In this document: piece by piece, positions 1 through 7,073 of the stretch
How the letters are laid out: every line of letters begins with the position of its first letter
How positions within the stretch are numbered: the stretch's first letter is position 1
DNA from: HGM04593 sp964512955
GTDB taxonomy: Bacteria > Bacteroidota > Bacteroidia > Bacteroidales > Bacteroidaceae
Direction: 5' to 3'
DNA length: 17,776 bases
NCBI GenBank assembly: GCA_964512955.1
Contig: CAZEKX010000039.1
Coordinates: 1 to 17,776, forward strand
Notes under the pieces: model-generated
What the model saw: the letters and a program-made list of their open reading frames with translations, nothing else
Databases searched by the model: none
What the model was told of the DNA's origin: nothing
Made by a program: the position numbers and the translations under genes

Positions 1-340
1 CAAATGTCCATTTACGGTTTACTAATTTACGTATTTTCGTTTTTAAACAATTCGTTGGTTCTTTGGGTTTGTATTTTAAATAAGATGCCTCAATATCTTT
101 TACATTCCATTTGGAAATAATGCTCTTTTTAAGCTTCTCACTTTTACGAAAGAGTTCAGTGCCAAATGTTAATAGAAGTAATTCTAATTTAAATTCTGTT
201 GTAACTTTTTGGTCGTTATGTTCAAAGAATTCTTTTGCAGATAATAGGTTGTAATCCTTAATTAAACTATTTATAAATTTTGGCGATATGCCATATTTAT
301 TGCAAAGCGTACTTGCAGCCTCATTATAAGTGTTTTTCAT
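1..340 (-). CDS. Unrecognised protein, N-terminal 113 residues (runs off left edge)
   Basis: This frame is open from an ATG at 340-338 to the left edge of the window, giving 113 residues with no stop. Its start codon overlaps the stop of the 353-residue gene upstream as ATGA (340-337), the usual sign of translational coupling, so the two are very probably co-transcribed and may act together. The visible part is Lys/Leu/Asn-rich, with no signal peptide or membrane segment. Residues about 8-31 (AASTLCNKYGIS followed by FINSLIKDYNL) look like a short helix-turn-helix-like element, but that is a weak guess. I recognise no family. Base composition is clearly more AT-rich than the housekeeping genes to the right, which fits acquired DNA. 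Confidence 0.7.
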   Translation of the reverse strand, partial: MKNTYNEAASTLCNKYGISPKFINSLIKDYNLLSAKEFFEHNDQKVTTEFKLELLLLTFGTELFRKSEKLKKSIISKWNVKDIEASYLKYKPKEPTNCLKTKIRKLVNRKWTF

Positions 341-1398
341 AGTATATTGTTTATTTTGCGTTCTTCATTAAAAAATACTTGCCTTTTATCGTGTGGGTTG
401 TTTATAACAAACCATTTATCTTTTGTTGCATAATTGTTTTTTATTTTTGTTCTATAAGCCTTTTGCATTTTGGTCACTCCAAATTGAGACAAAATGTTCA
501 AAGGTGGCATACTTCTTTTAAGTCTGCATTCTGAGGAATAGTATAGAAATAAAAAATATGCAAGGACTTCAAGATTTTCTTTATTGGAAGTAAACAAATA
601 CAGGATATGTCCTTTTCTTATTTTGAAAAGAATTATAATCCTACTTTCTTGATTATCAATCATTATTTTTGACTCTGCCTTTCTAAAAACACAATTGTTT
701 GAGTTAAAGTGTCCTTTTGTTTGCAAGAGTTCTTCAAAATCAATAATTAGATGTATAGGGATGTAAAGATTGTTTATTGTTATTGGTTGGTCCGCCCAGG
801 AGGTGTGTATTGCTTTGATAAAAGAAGATATGTTGTTCTTGTCTTGTAATTTAGGTAAAAAATCCTCTACGAGGATTTTATCTGCAAGGTTGTCATTTCC
901 GAAAATTTTATTATAAAACCGCTTGATTTTTAAATCAGAAATATGCTTTTCAAGATTACTTTCTAAGTTTTCTGTATTGAGTTTTCTTATATAATAGGGC
1001 AGTAAGTTTAAATCAATACCTTGCTCAATAAACTCTTTATAAAAATATTTATTTGTAAAATTCAGTTTTCTTAAACTTGAAAAATCTTCTTTTGTTTTAA
1101 AAGTTATACTAAAATCGTTACTTCCAATTCTAAAAGTATAATTTGAAAAACCAACTGCAATATTTTTAGCAGTGTAAATTCCATCTATTTTCTCTAAAAA
1201 ACGGATAACCTGATATATATTCCTACAAACAGTAAAGTTTATATCGGGAGTTATGAGTTTTAAATGTTTATATGAATTGAAACGTTTCTTAGAAGATGGC
1301 AAATCGTATCTTTCGCCATCTTTAACATAATATCCGTCAAAGAAGGTAATGTCAAGAATAGAGAATTCTTTAGAACATGCTTTGCTGTATTTTAACAT
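337..1398 (-). CDS. Unrecognised 353-residue AT-rich protein, first gene of a coupled pair
   Basis: A complete ATG-to-TGA frame of 353 residues. I cannot assign it to a family. It has no signal peptide and no obvious transmembrane segment; the hydrophobic stretch near residues 277-288 (LEVLAYFLFLYY) is short and probably buried. The protein is rich in Lys, Asn, Ile, Phe and Tyr, following an AT-rich gene. Visible local features are a basic C-terminal region (about 290-353, with RLKRS, KAYRTKIKNN and HDKRQ) that could bind nucleic acid, and a mid-region loop around SWADQPIT (200-207). Its stop overlaps the start of the next gene by ATGA. Together with the neighbouring winged-helix remnant, the composition suggests a mobile-element or defence-type cassette. 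That role is inference only. Confidence 0.75.
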   Translation of the reverse strand: MLKYSKACSKEFSILDITFFDGYYVKDGERYDLPSSKKRFNSYKHLKLITPDINFTVCRNIYQVIRFLEKIDGIYTAKNIAVGFSNYTFRIGSNDFSITFKTKEDFSSLRKLNFTNKYFYKEFIEQGIDLNLLPYYIRKLNTENLESNLEKHISDLKIKRFYNKIFGNDNLADKILVEDFLPKLQDKNNISSFIKAIHTSWADQPITINNLYIPIHLIIDFEELLQTKGHFNSNNCVFRKAESKIMIDNQESRIIILFKIRKGHILYLFTSNKENLEVLAYFLFLYYSSECRLKRSMPPLNILSQFGVTKMQKAYRTKIKNNYATKDKWFVINNPHDKRQVFFNEERKINNIL

Positions 1399-1410
1399 AA
1401 TTCGATAGTT

Positions 1411-1455
1411 CTAGATTGGGTTAATACCGTATTCGTTCTTGCTAAAGTTTTCCAT
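1411..1455 (-). other. 14-codon mini-ORF just upstream of the 353-residue gene
   Basis: A short frame runs ATG (1455-1453) to TAG (1413-1411), encoding MENFSKNEYGINPI. It ends 12 nt before the start of the 353-residue gene. It could be a leader peptide coupled to that gene, a decayed gene end, or chance; an in-frame TAA lies three codons before the ATG, so it is not the tail of a longer frame. Nothing in the sequence proves translation. Confidence 0.15.
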
Positions 1456-1477
1456 AATATTGTGTTAGCGTAAACGC

Positions 1478-1672
1478 TTAATGTTTATCTACTGTAATAG
1501 TCCAGTAGCCACTCTTTCGACCACCAATTCTTTGCAACATTCTTATCTCTTTTAATTTATCAATTTGCCAATAGATACCACTTTTTGAGATACCAATACT
1601 TTTTGAAAATTCATTGAGTAAAATATTTAAATTTCTAATTATTGCTATTTTCCAGCAATTCCTCTTGGACTC
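1478..1672 (-). pseudogene. C-terminal remnant of a winged-helix protein (AlbA_2/RecG-like ATP-binding family)
   Basis: A 64-codon open frame follows an in-frame TGA at 1675-1673 and ends at TAA (1480-1478). It has no start codon before a Met near its middle, so it cannot be a complete gene. Residues about 16-60 form a winged-helix pattern: a first helix (NILLNEFSKSIGIS), a recognition helix (SGIYWQIDKLKEI) and a wing (LQRIGGRKSGYWTI). The ending 'L-x-R-I-G-G-x-K-x-G-Y-W-x-I' is what I know from the C-terminus of Bacteroidota proteins annotated as RecG-like or AlbA_2 DNA-binding ATP-binding proteins, which are often accessory or mobile-element cargo; Fic-family C-termini can look similar. The rest of the gene has been deleted up to the end of the RSH gene, marking a junction between accessory and core DNA. 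Confidence 0.6.
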
Positions 1673-1695
1673 TCAACATAAACAGTTCATCAGTC

Positions 1696-3561
1696 TCAAT
1701 CGATATGCTGCTTAACTTCGTCGACACTCTCAATAGCCGAAATATGCGTAATAACCTCTTGCAGTTCGGCAGCAGAGTGTACAGAAAAGACCATGGTACA
1801 TGTCACTATCTGGTCCATACAATTGGTTACCAAATCGCTCAGCGACAATTTCAAACGGTTTGTTATACAATCCATGATATCACTCAGTAAGTGATAACGG
1901 TCTATCGCTGTTATACTTATCTTAACAGGATACAGAAAATCCATGTCTTCCTCGAAATTTACAGCAACTATATCATCGCCCTTTTGCGATGCCAGGCGTA
2001 TAGCCGATTTACAGTCGCGACGATGCAGAATTATTTTCCCGTCTTCCGACTTAAAGCCTATCACCTCGTCGCCAGGCAAAGGATGACAATTCTCGCAACG
2101 GGTATACATTAACTTCTTCTGTTTTTTAAGGAATGAATGCAAATGCGATTTCGCTTTATAGGTAGACACATGTTCTAACCAATCGGGGGATGGCACCACA
2201 TTTTCATTTGTACCTATTTCCACGCAATCGCCACGATGCAGAACGGTTTTTACAGACGATAATATGCCATTTACACGAGCATACTGAGCATGCTCGCCCA
2301 ACTGACTGTGTATTTCGAATGCAAAATCGAGCGCAGTGGCATCCTTAGGTAATATTACACCCTTTCCCTCGGGTGTGAACACCATTATATCGTCGTTATA
2401 GAACGATGAGGTTACTCCCTCCATGTACTCCATCTCTTTTCCATGCGAGGCTATATCTTTCAACAGCAATTTGAATTTCTCTATCCAATTGGAGATATTT
2501 CCTTCGGAGCGTTCCGACAGGCATCCAAATTGCGATTTGCGAACCATACGTTCCGATGATATATGTATCTCTTCCCATGTTCCGGCATCGGTAAGCAACT
2601 TAACATGAAAACTCTGATAGCCGTTCTCCTTTGGTGAATCTATGTAGTTTGCCACACTGCCCGGTTTCTCTTTAAAACGGTCGGTGAGCATTGAATATAT
2701 TCTAAGGCTCATATCCTTCTCGGAGTAATCGTGTCCGTAAGGATATATTATTCTCACGTAGTACTTTCCCTCGACATGATTGAAGTCGCAACCCGATGCA
2801 TGCATCTTCTTCCAAGCATTATATGGTCCGCGACATTGCAGTTCGGTACGTGCCAACATTATATCGTTGTCTTCGAGCATCTTCTCTATTTTTGCCATGA
2901 AACCTGCCAATGCTTTCTCTTTTTCGACACATTCGACAGCCATCATCTGCTCTATTTGTGTATACTCTCTTGGGCATCGATAACGGAATGAGAGGTTCTC
3001 CAGTTCGCGCTTAATATGATATAAGCCTAAACGATGCGCCAACGGTGCATAGAAATAGTCTGTCTCTCCGGCTATTTTCATCTGTTTGTCGGGACGCATA
3101 CTGCTCAGTGTGCGCATATTATGCAATCTGTCGGCAAGTTTTATAAGCAGAGCACGAATATCGTAATGCAACGATGCAAGCATCTGCTTGTAGTTGTCTA
3201 TCTGTTTCGACGATTCGTATTGTTTCTTTTTCTTCTTTGTTACAACATTCACAAGGAAGGCGACATCGTCGCCGTAGCGTTCTTTAATATCCTCTATTGT
3301 ATAGCATGTATCTTCGGCTACGTCGTGCAGAAAGGCTGCTATTATGGGGTTTGCACCCAAAGAGAGTTCTTCGGCAACAATACGTGCCACAGCCAACGGA
3401 TGCATGATATATGGTTCACCCGACTTGCGTCGTTGCTCTTTATGAGCCTCTTTTGCAAACAGATAGGCATCCTTTATACGATGTACATCGTCTGACGATA
3501 AACGGCGCGACAACGTTGCAAGCAAATCCTCTACTCCACGATCTATTTCCTTGTACTCCAT
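1696..3561 (-). CDS. RelA/SpoT-family (p)ppGpp enzyme, probably hydrolase-dominant (SpoT-like)
   Basis: RSH-family protein of 621 residues controlling the alarmone (p)ppGpp in the cytoplasm. The N-terminal HD hydrolase domain is intact: the H40/SGEPYI/H54 region, HDxxED at 79-84, and KLADRLHNMRTL at 141-152 with D144. The synthetase region (about 235-370) is eroded. The usual YSxxxKM element reads YNAWKKM (247-253), the expected YDxxAxR motif reads EGKYYVR (264-270) and so lacks its Asp, and the usual EVQIR reads EIHIS (331-335). NGYQSFH (313-319) survives. A TGS domain (391-450) follows, then a Cys element (C489, C492, C517) and a C-terminal ACT domain (about 545-621). The helical linker usually found between TGS and the Cys element is nearly absent, which explains the short length against about 740 residues for standard Bacteroidota RSH proteins. 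The family is certain; hydrolase-only activity is inference. Confidence 0.93.
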   Translation of the reverse strand: MEYKEIDRGVEDLLATLSRRLSSDDVHRIKDAYLFAKEAHKEQRRKSGEPYIMHPLAVARIVAEELSLGANPIIAAFLHDVAEDTCYTIEDIKERYGDDVAFLVNVVTKKKKKQYESSKQIDNYKQMLASLHYDIRALLIKLADRLHNMRTLSSMRPDKQMKIAGETDYFYAPLAHRLGLYHIKRELENLSFRYRCPREYTQIEQMMAVECVEKEKALAGFMAKIEKMLEDNDIMLARTELQCRGPYNAWKKMHASGCDFNHVEGKYYVRIIYPYGHDYSEKDMSLRIYSMLTDRFKEKPGSVANYIDSPKENGYQSFHVKLLTDAGTWEEIHISSERMVRKSQFGCLSERSEGNISNWIEKFKLLLKDIASHGKEMEYMEGVTSSFYNDDIMVFTPEGKGVILPKDATALDFAFEIHSQLGEHAQYARVNGILSSVKTVLHRGDCVEIGTNENVVPSPDWLEHVSTYKAKSHLHSFLKKQKKLMYTRCENCHPLPGDEVIGFKSEDGKIILHRRDCKSAIRLASQKGDDIVAVNFEEDMDFLYPVKISITAIDRYHLLSDIMDCITNRLKLSLSDLVTNCMDQIVTCTMVFSVHSAAELQEVITHISAIESVDEVKQHID

Positions 3562-3798
3562 AACTATATTTAATTATATCCAACAAATGCACAATAATAT
3601 GCCAATATAACAGATAGAGTGCGAATTTGGTAAAAATTTATCATTAAGCAAATAAATTTTAACAAAATTATTTTACTTTTATGAATAACCCCACTTTTAA
3701 TCTTAAATTAAGTGCCGAGTTAGGATGATATTTAGAGTAAATTCATTAACTTCGCAACGATTTTGTTCAAACAAGAAAAATAAACAGACAGATATATT
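3562..3798. promoter_or_regulatory. Divergent promoter region between the RSH gene and pheS
   Basis: This 237-bp AT-rich gap separates two divergent genes, so it must hold promoters in both directions. For pheS, TAACTTCG at 3747-3754 matches the Bacteroidota -7 pattern TAnnTTTG at all but one fixed base, without a clear -33 TTTG. For the RSH gene, the minus strand carries TATATTGG (3609-3602), also one fixed base off, with TTTA 21 bp upstream (3634-3631). These are candidates only. I see no RNA gene or conserved leader structure here. Confidence 0.35.
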
Positions 3799-4818
3799 AT
3801 GATAGAACAGATAAACAAACTGTTTGAAGAGGTTAAAGGACTCACAGCAGGCAATGCCGAGGAGTTAGAGGCGTTGAGACTTAAATATCTTAGTAAAAAA
3901 GGTATCATTAACGCTCTTATGGCACAGTTTCGCGAAGTACCTGCGGAACAAAAAAGAGAGGTTGGTGTTCGCCTAAATGAACTCAAGAATGCTATTCAAG
4001 AACAGTTCAACACATTAAAAGAGCAACTTGCCAATAACGAAGAGGAGCAATGCGAGATTGACCTCACACGTCCGTCGTACCCATCGGTACTTGGCACGCG
4101 ACACCCCTTGTCGATTGTAAAGAATGAGATTGTCGATATTTTTGCACGTCTTGGATTTTCCATTGCCGACGGTTACGAGGTGGAAGATGATTGGCATGTA
4201 TTCTCTTCGATGAACTTTGCCGATGACCATCCGGCACGCGACATGCAGGATACTTTCTTTGTTGAGGCACATCCCGACATAATACTTCGTACTCACACAA
4301 GCAGTGTGCAAAGTCGCGTAATGGAGAACACACAACCACCGATACGCATAATTGCCCCCGGACGTGTATACCGTAACGAAGCGATAAGTTACCGCGCACA
4401 CTGTTTCTTCCACCAGTTAGAAGGTCTTTATATTGACAAGAATGTCTCTTTCACCGACCTTAAACAGGTTCTTTTGCTTTTTGCCAAAGAGATGTTCGGA
4501 ACAGAGACAAAGATACGTCTTCGTCCATCGTACTTCCCCTTCACAGAGCCATCTGCCGAAATGGATATAAGTTGTAACATCTGTGGCGGTAAGGGATGTC
4601 CGTTCTGCAAAGGCACAGGTTGGGTTGAAATATTAGGTTGCGGTATGGTAGACCCGAACGTACTTGAACTGTGCGGAATTGATAGCAATATCTATTCGGG
4701 ATATGCATTCGGAATGGGTATTGAACGTATCACAAACTTAAAGTATCAGGTTAAGGACCTGCGTCTTTTCAGCGAGAACGACGTACGTTTCCTGAAACTC
4801 TTTGAGAGTGCAAACTAA
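3799..4818 (+). CDS. pheS: Phenylalanyl-tRNA synthetase alpha subunit
   Basis: Class II aminoacyl-tRNA synthetase subunit of 339 residues, a normal full length. With PheT it forms the heterotetramer that charges tRNA-Phe with phenylalanine in the cytoplasm. Residues 1-90 form the tRNA-binding coiled-coil arm, and the catalytic core follows. Motif 2 is seen at PGRVYRNEAISYRAH (187-201) with FHQLEG after it, and motif 3 at GYAFGMGIERI (301-311). The active-site segment EILGCGMVDPNVL lies at 277-289. A Cys cluster CxxC-x4-CxxC (C259, C262, C267, C270) precedes it and may bind metal; it is common in PheS of this phylum. pheT is not next to it, as is usual in Bacteroidota. A strong hairpin terminator follows. 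Confidence 0.97.
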   Translation: MIEQINKLFEEVKGLTAGNAEELEALRLKYLSKKGIINALMAQFREVPAEQKREVGVRLNELKNAIQEQFNTLKEQLANNEEEQCEIDLTRPSYPSVLGTRHPLSIVKNEIVDIFARLGFSIADGYEVEDDWHVFSSMNFADDHPARDMQDTFFVEAHPDIILRTHTSSVQSRVMENTQPPIRIIAPGRVYRNEAISYRAHCFFHQLEGLYIDKNVSFTDLKQVLLLFAKEMFGTETKIRLRPSYFPFTEPSAEMDISCNICGGKGCPFCKGTGWVEILGCGMVDPNVLELCGIDSNIYSGYAFGMGIERITNLKYQVKDLRLFSENDVRFLKLFESAN

Positions 4819-4838
4819 AAGACAACAATGTTATAAAG

Positions 4839-4885
4839 AAACAGGTGTATGCTCCAAATAATTTTTGTTGCATATACCTGTTTTT
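4839..4885 (+). terminator. Rho-independent terminator after pheS
   Basis: Arms AAACAGGTGTATGC (4839-4852) and GCATATACCTGTTT (4870-4883) pair over 14 bp with a single G-T wobble. A 17-nt loop separates them, and the 3' arm runs into a T tract (4881-4885). The hairpin starts 20 nt after the pheS stop. It ends only 18 nt before the nth start. Confidence 0.85.
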
Positions 4886-4903
4886 ATAATAATAATTCCC
4901 AAG

Positions 4904-5557
4904 ATGAAGAAAACCGCACTCTACGAACAGGTGATTAAATATTTCGAGAAGGCTATGCCTGTTGCCGAAACCGAACTAAACTACAGCACCCCATACGAAT
5001 TACTTGTGGCTGTTATTCTTTCGGCACAATGCACAGACAAACGTGTGAACATGGTAACTCCCGACCTGTTTGCACGCTACTCTACCCCCGCCGAATTAGC
5101 CGAAGCACATCCCGACGAGGTTTTCAACTATATCAAAAGCATATCATACCCCAACAATAAAGCAAAACACCTTGTTGGCATGGCACAAAAATTATGCAGT
5201 AATTTTGGCGGTAAGGTTCCCAACACATTGGAAGAACTTGTTACTCTGCCGGGAGTAGGACGCAAAACCGCAAATGTCATTCAGTCTGTTGTTTTCAACA
5301 AATCGGCAATGGCAGTAGACACACATGTATTCAGAGTGAGCCACAGGATTGGTCTTGTTCCAAAACGATGCACTACCCCCTACAGCGTTGAAAAAGAACT
5401 TACAAAATATTTTCCAAGCGAACTTATCCCCAAAGCACACCATTGGCTTATACTGCATGGAAGATATGTATGTAAAGCACGAACACCCGATTGCCAATTG
5501 TGCGGATTGACCACAATGTGCAAAGAGTACGAAAAGAGAAACACCATTTGCCAATAA
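4904..5557 (+). CDS. nth: Endonuclease III (DNA glycosylase/AP lyase)
   Basis: Base-excision repair enzyme of 217 residues that removes oxidised pyrimidines and cleaves the abasic site. The helix-hairpin-helix is LPGVGRKTAN (115-124), with the catalytic Lys K121. The GPD motif VDTHVFRVSHRIGL (138-151) carries the catalytic Asp D139. The 4Fe-4S ligands are C190, C197, C200 and C206 in the standard C-x6-C-x2-C-x5-C spacing. I chose the ATG at 4904 (MKKTALYEQ). The longer frame starting with TTG at 4865 would begin inside the pheS terminator and adds 13 hydrophobic residues unlike any Nth N-terminus. The gene stands alone between the pheS terminator and the pgk promoter. Confidence 0.96.
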   Translation: MKKTALYEQVIKYFEKAMPVAETELNYSTPYELLVAVILSAQCTDKRVNMVTPDLFARYSTPAELAEAHPDEVFNYIKSISYPNNKAKHLVGMAQKLCSNFGGKVPNTLEELVTLPGVGRKTANVIQSVVFNKSAMAVDTHVFRVSHRIGLVPKRCTTPYSVEKELTKYFPSELIPKAHHWLILHGRYVCKARTPDCQLCGLTTMCKEYEKRNTICQ

Positions 5558-5613
5558 AGCAAACATACTATTTAAAAGAAATTCAAACAACTTCTAAAAA
5601 ATTAAACCTTTCA

Positions 5614-5646
5614 TTCGTATTTTATTATTTTAAAATAGTACATTTG
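5614..5646 (+). promoter_or_regulatory. Bacteroidota-type promoter of pgk
   Basis: TACATTTG at 5639-5646 is a perfect match to the -7 pattern TAnnTTTG. A -33-like TTCG lies at 5614-5617, 21 bp upstream, within the known 19-21 bp spacing. Transcription would begin near 5653, leaving an AT-rich leader of about 60 nt before the pgk ATG at 5717. The rest of the 5558-5716 gap holds nothing else I can identify. Confidence 0.55.
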
Positions 5647-5716
5647 CAAAATATGTACCGATTTTTTAATTTTACATACCGAAAACAATTTATTCATTAA
5701 CTAAATATTTTAAACC

Positions 5717-6967
5717 ATGACTATCGACAATTTTAAATTTGATGGTAAAAAAGCAATCGTTCGCGTTGACTTCAACGTGCCTTTGAACGAAGAGGGTAAA
5801 ATTACCGACGACACACGTATTCGTGGTGCACTCCCCACACTCAAAAAGGTGTTGGCAGACGGTGGTGCGCTCATCATCATGTCACACATGGGTAAACCCA
5901 AAGGTAAAGTAAATGCTAAATTCTCTTTGAGCCAGATTGTAGACGCTGTATCGGAGAAGTTGGGTGTTCCCGTTCAGTTTGCTCCCGATTGCGCAAAGGC
6001 TGCAGAGGCTGCTGCTGCATTGAAACAAGGTGAGGTTCTATTGCTCGAAAACCTTCGTTTCTATCCCGAAGAGGAGGGTAAGCCTGTAGGTATTGACAAG
6101 GAAGACCCTGCATACGCAGATGCAAAGAAAGCAATGAAAGAGTCTCAGAAAGAGTTCTCTAAGACATTGGCTTCTTATGCCGATTGCTACATCAACGACG
6201 CATTTGGTACAGCACATCGTCGCCATGCATCTACTGCCGTTATCGCCGACTACTTCGACGAGGATAACAAGATGCTCGGTTATTTGATGGAGAAAGAGGT
6301 ACAGGCTGTGGACAATATCTTGAAAGATATCAAACGTCCTTTTACCGCTATCATGGGTGGTTCAAAGGTCTCTACAAAAATTGGTATCATAGAGAACCTT
6401 ATGGACAAAGTAGACAACCTTATTCTTTGTGGCGGTATGACATATACATTCGCAAAAGCACAGGGAGGTCATGTAGGAAACTCTATTGTTGAGGATGACA
6501 AGTTGCAGTTGGCTCTCGACATCATGGCACAGGCAAAGGCTAAAGGTGTAAACCTAGTTCTTGGTACCGACTGTGTTGCTGCAGATGATTTCTCGAACAA
6601 TGCCAACACACAGGTTGTTCCTGTTGGTGAGATACCCGAAGGTTGGGAAGGTTTGGATGCAGGTCCTGAAACAAGAAAATTGTTTGCAGGTGCAATAGAA
6701 GGTGCAAAGACTATTCTATGGAACGGTCCCGCCGGTGTATTTGAGTTCGACAACTTTACTGCAGGTTCACGTGCTATTGCCGAGGCTATTGCCAAAGCAA
6801 CTGCAAACGGTGCATTCTCACTCATTGGTGGTGGTGACTCTGTTGCATGTATCAACAAGTTCGGAATGGCAGACCAAGTGTCATATATTTCAACAGGTGG
6901 TGGTGCGCTTCTCGAAGCCATCGAGGGTAAAGTTCTCCCCGGTGTTGCCGCTATCAAAGGTGAATAA
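5717..6967 (+). CDS. pgk: Phosphoglycerate kinase
   Basis: Glycolytic and gluconeogenic cytoplasmic enzyme of 416 residues, converting 1,3-bisphosphoglycerate and ADP to 3-phosphoglycerate and ATP. The N-terminal substrate domain begins with AIVRVDFNVPL, the phosphoglycerate-binding signature. HMGKP and the GTAHRRHAST segment supply further substrate-site residues. The nucleotide domain holds GGSKVSTKIG, WNGPAGVFEF and the glycine-rich GGGDSVACINKFG, and the chain ends with the usual STGGGALLEAIEGK-LPGVAAI region. Length is normal for this phylum and no key residue is missing. The ATG follows a strong promoter candidate, and a perfect-palindrome terminator lies downstream, so it is probably its own transcription unit, with possible read-through into the TPR gene. 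Confidence 0.98.
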   Translation: MTIDNFKFDGKKAIVRVDFNVPLNEEGKITDDTRIRGALPTLKKVLADGGALIIMSHMGKPKGKVNAKFSLSQIVDAVSEKLGVPVQFAPDCAKAAEAAAALKQGEVLLLENLRFYPEEEGKPVGIDKEDPAYADAKKAMKESQKEFSKTLASYADCYINDAFGTAHRRHASTAVIADYFDEDNKMLGYLMEKEVQAVDNILKDIKRPFTAIMGGSKVSTKIGIIENLMDKVDNLILCGGMTYTFAKAQGGHVGNSIVEDDKLQLALDIMAQAKAKGVNLVLGTDCVAADDFSNNANTQVVPVGEIPEGWEGLDAGPETRKLFAGAIEGAKTILWNGPAGVFEFDNFTAGSRAIAEAIAKATANGAFSLIGGGDSVACINKFGMADQVSYISTGGGALLEAIEGKVLPGVAAIKGE

Positions 6968-6989
6968 TATAATTTGAATCTATATAAGG

Positions 6990-7023
6990 GGGTTGTGCCA
7001 TTTATAAATGGCACAACCCTTTT
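6990..7023 (+). terminator. Perfect-palindrome terminator after pgk
   Basis: GGGTTGTGCCATTTA (6990-7004) is immediately followed by its exact reverse complement (7005-7019), then TTTT (7020-7023). In RNA this makes a long GC-topped stem with a small closing loop. It begins 22 nt after the pgk stop and lies 50 nt before the TPR gene. Confidence 0.85.
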
Positions 7024-7027
7024 AAGG

Positions 7028-7060
7028 TTTGTAAAGCAAAGATTATAAACCGTATACAAG
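7028..7060 (+). promoter_or_regulatory. Weak promoter candidate for the TPR gene
   Basis: TTTG at 7028-7031 is followed after exactly 21 bp by TATACAAG (7053-7060). The -33 element and the spacing fit the Bacteroidota pattern, but the -7 element keeps only TA and the final G. The site lies between the pgk terminator and the ATG at 7074. Read-through from pgk is the alternative. Confidence 0.25.
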
Positions 7061-7073
7061 AATAAATAAAAGC

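Noticed and set aside
1641..1659. A 6-bp hairpin (ATTGCT / AGCAAT) as terminator of the RSH gene.
   Set aside because: The stem is short and AT-rich and has no U tract after it; it is too weak to list as a feature.
1635..1698. A short frame overlapping the end of the RSH gene on the minus strand, ending DELFMLRVQEELLENSNN, as a frameshifted C-terminal extension of the enzyme.
   Set aside because: The in-frame RSH ending already completes the ACT domain with a typical terminus (IESVDEVKQHID), and the other frame has no start apart from one Met 15 codons from its stop.
3034..3495. A 153-codon plus-strand frame antisense to the RSH gene.
   Set aside because: It lies wholly inside the conserved hydrolase-coding region; the protein is Cys/Phe-rich with no family likeness, and codon use follows the antisense of the real gene.
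4865..4903. An upstream TTG start for nth adding 13 residues.
   Set aside because: It begins inside the loop of the pheS terminator and adds a hydrophobic stretch not found in Nth proteins; the ATG at 4904 fits the family.
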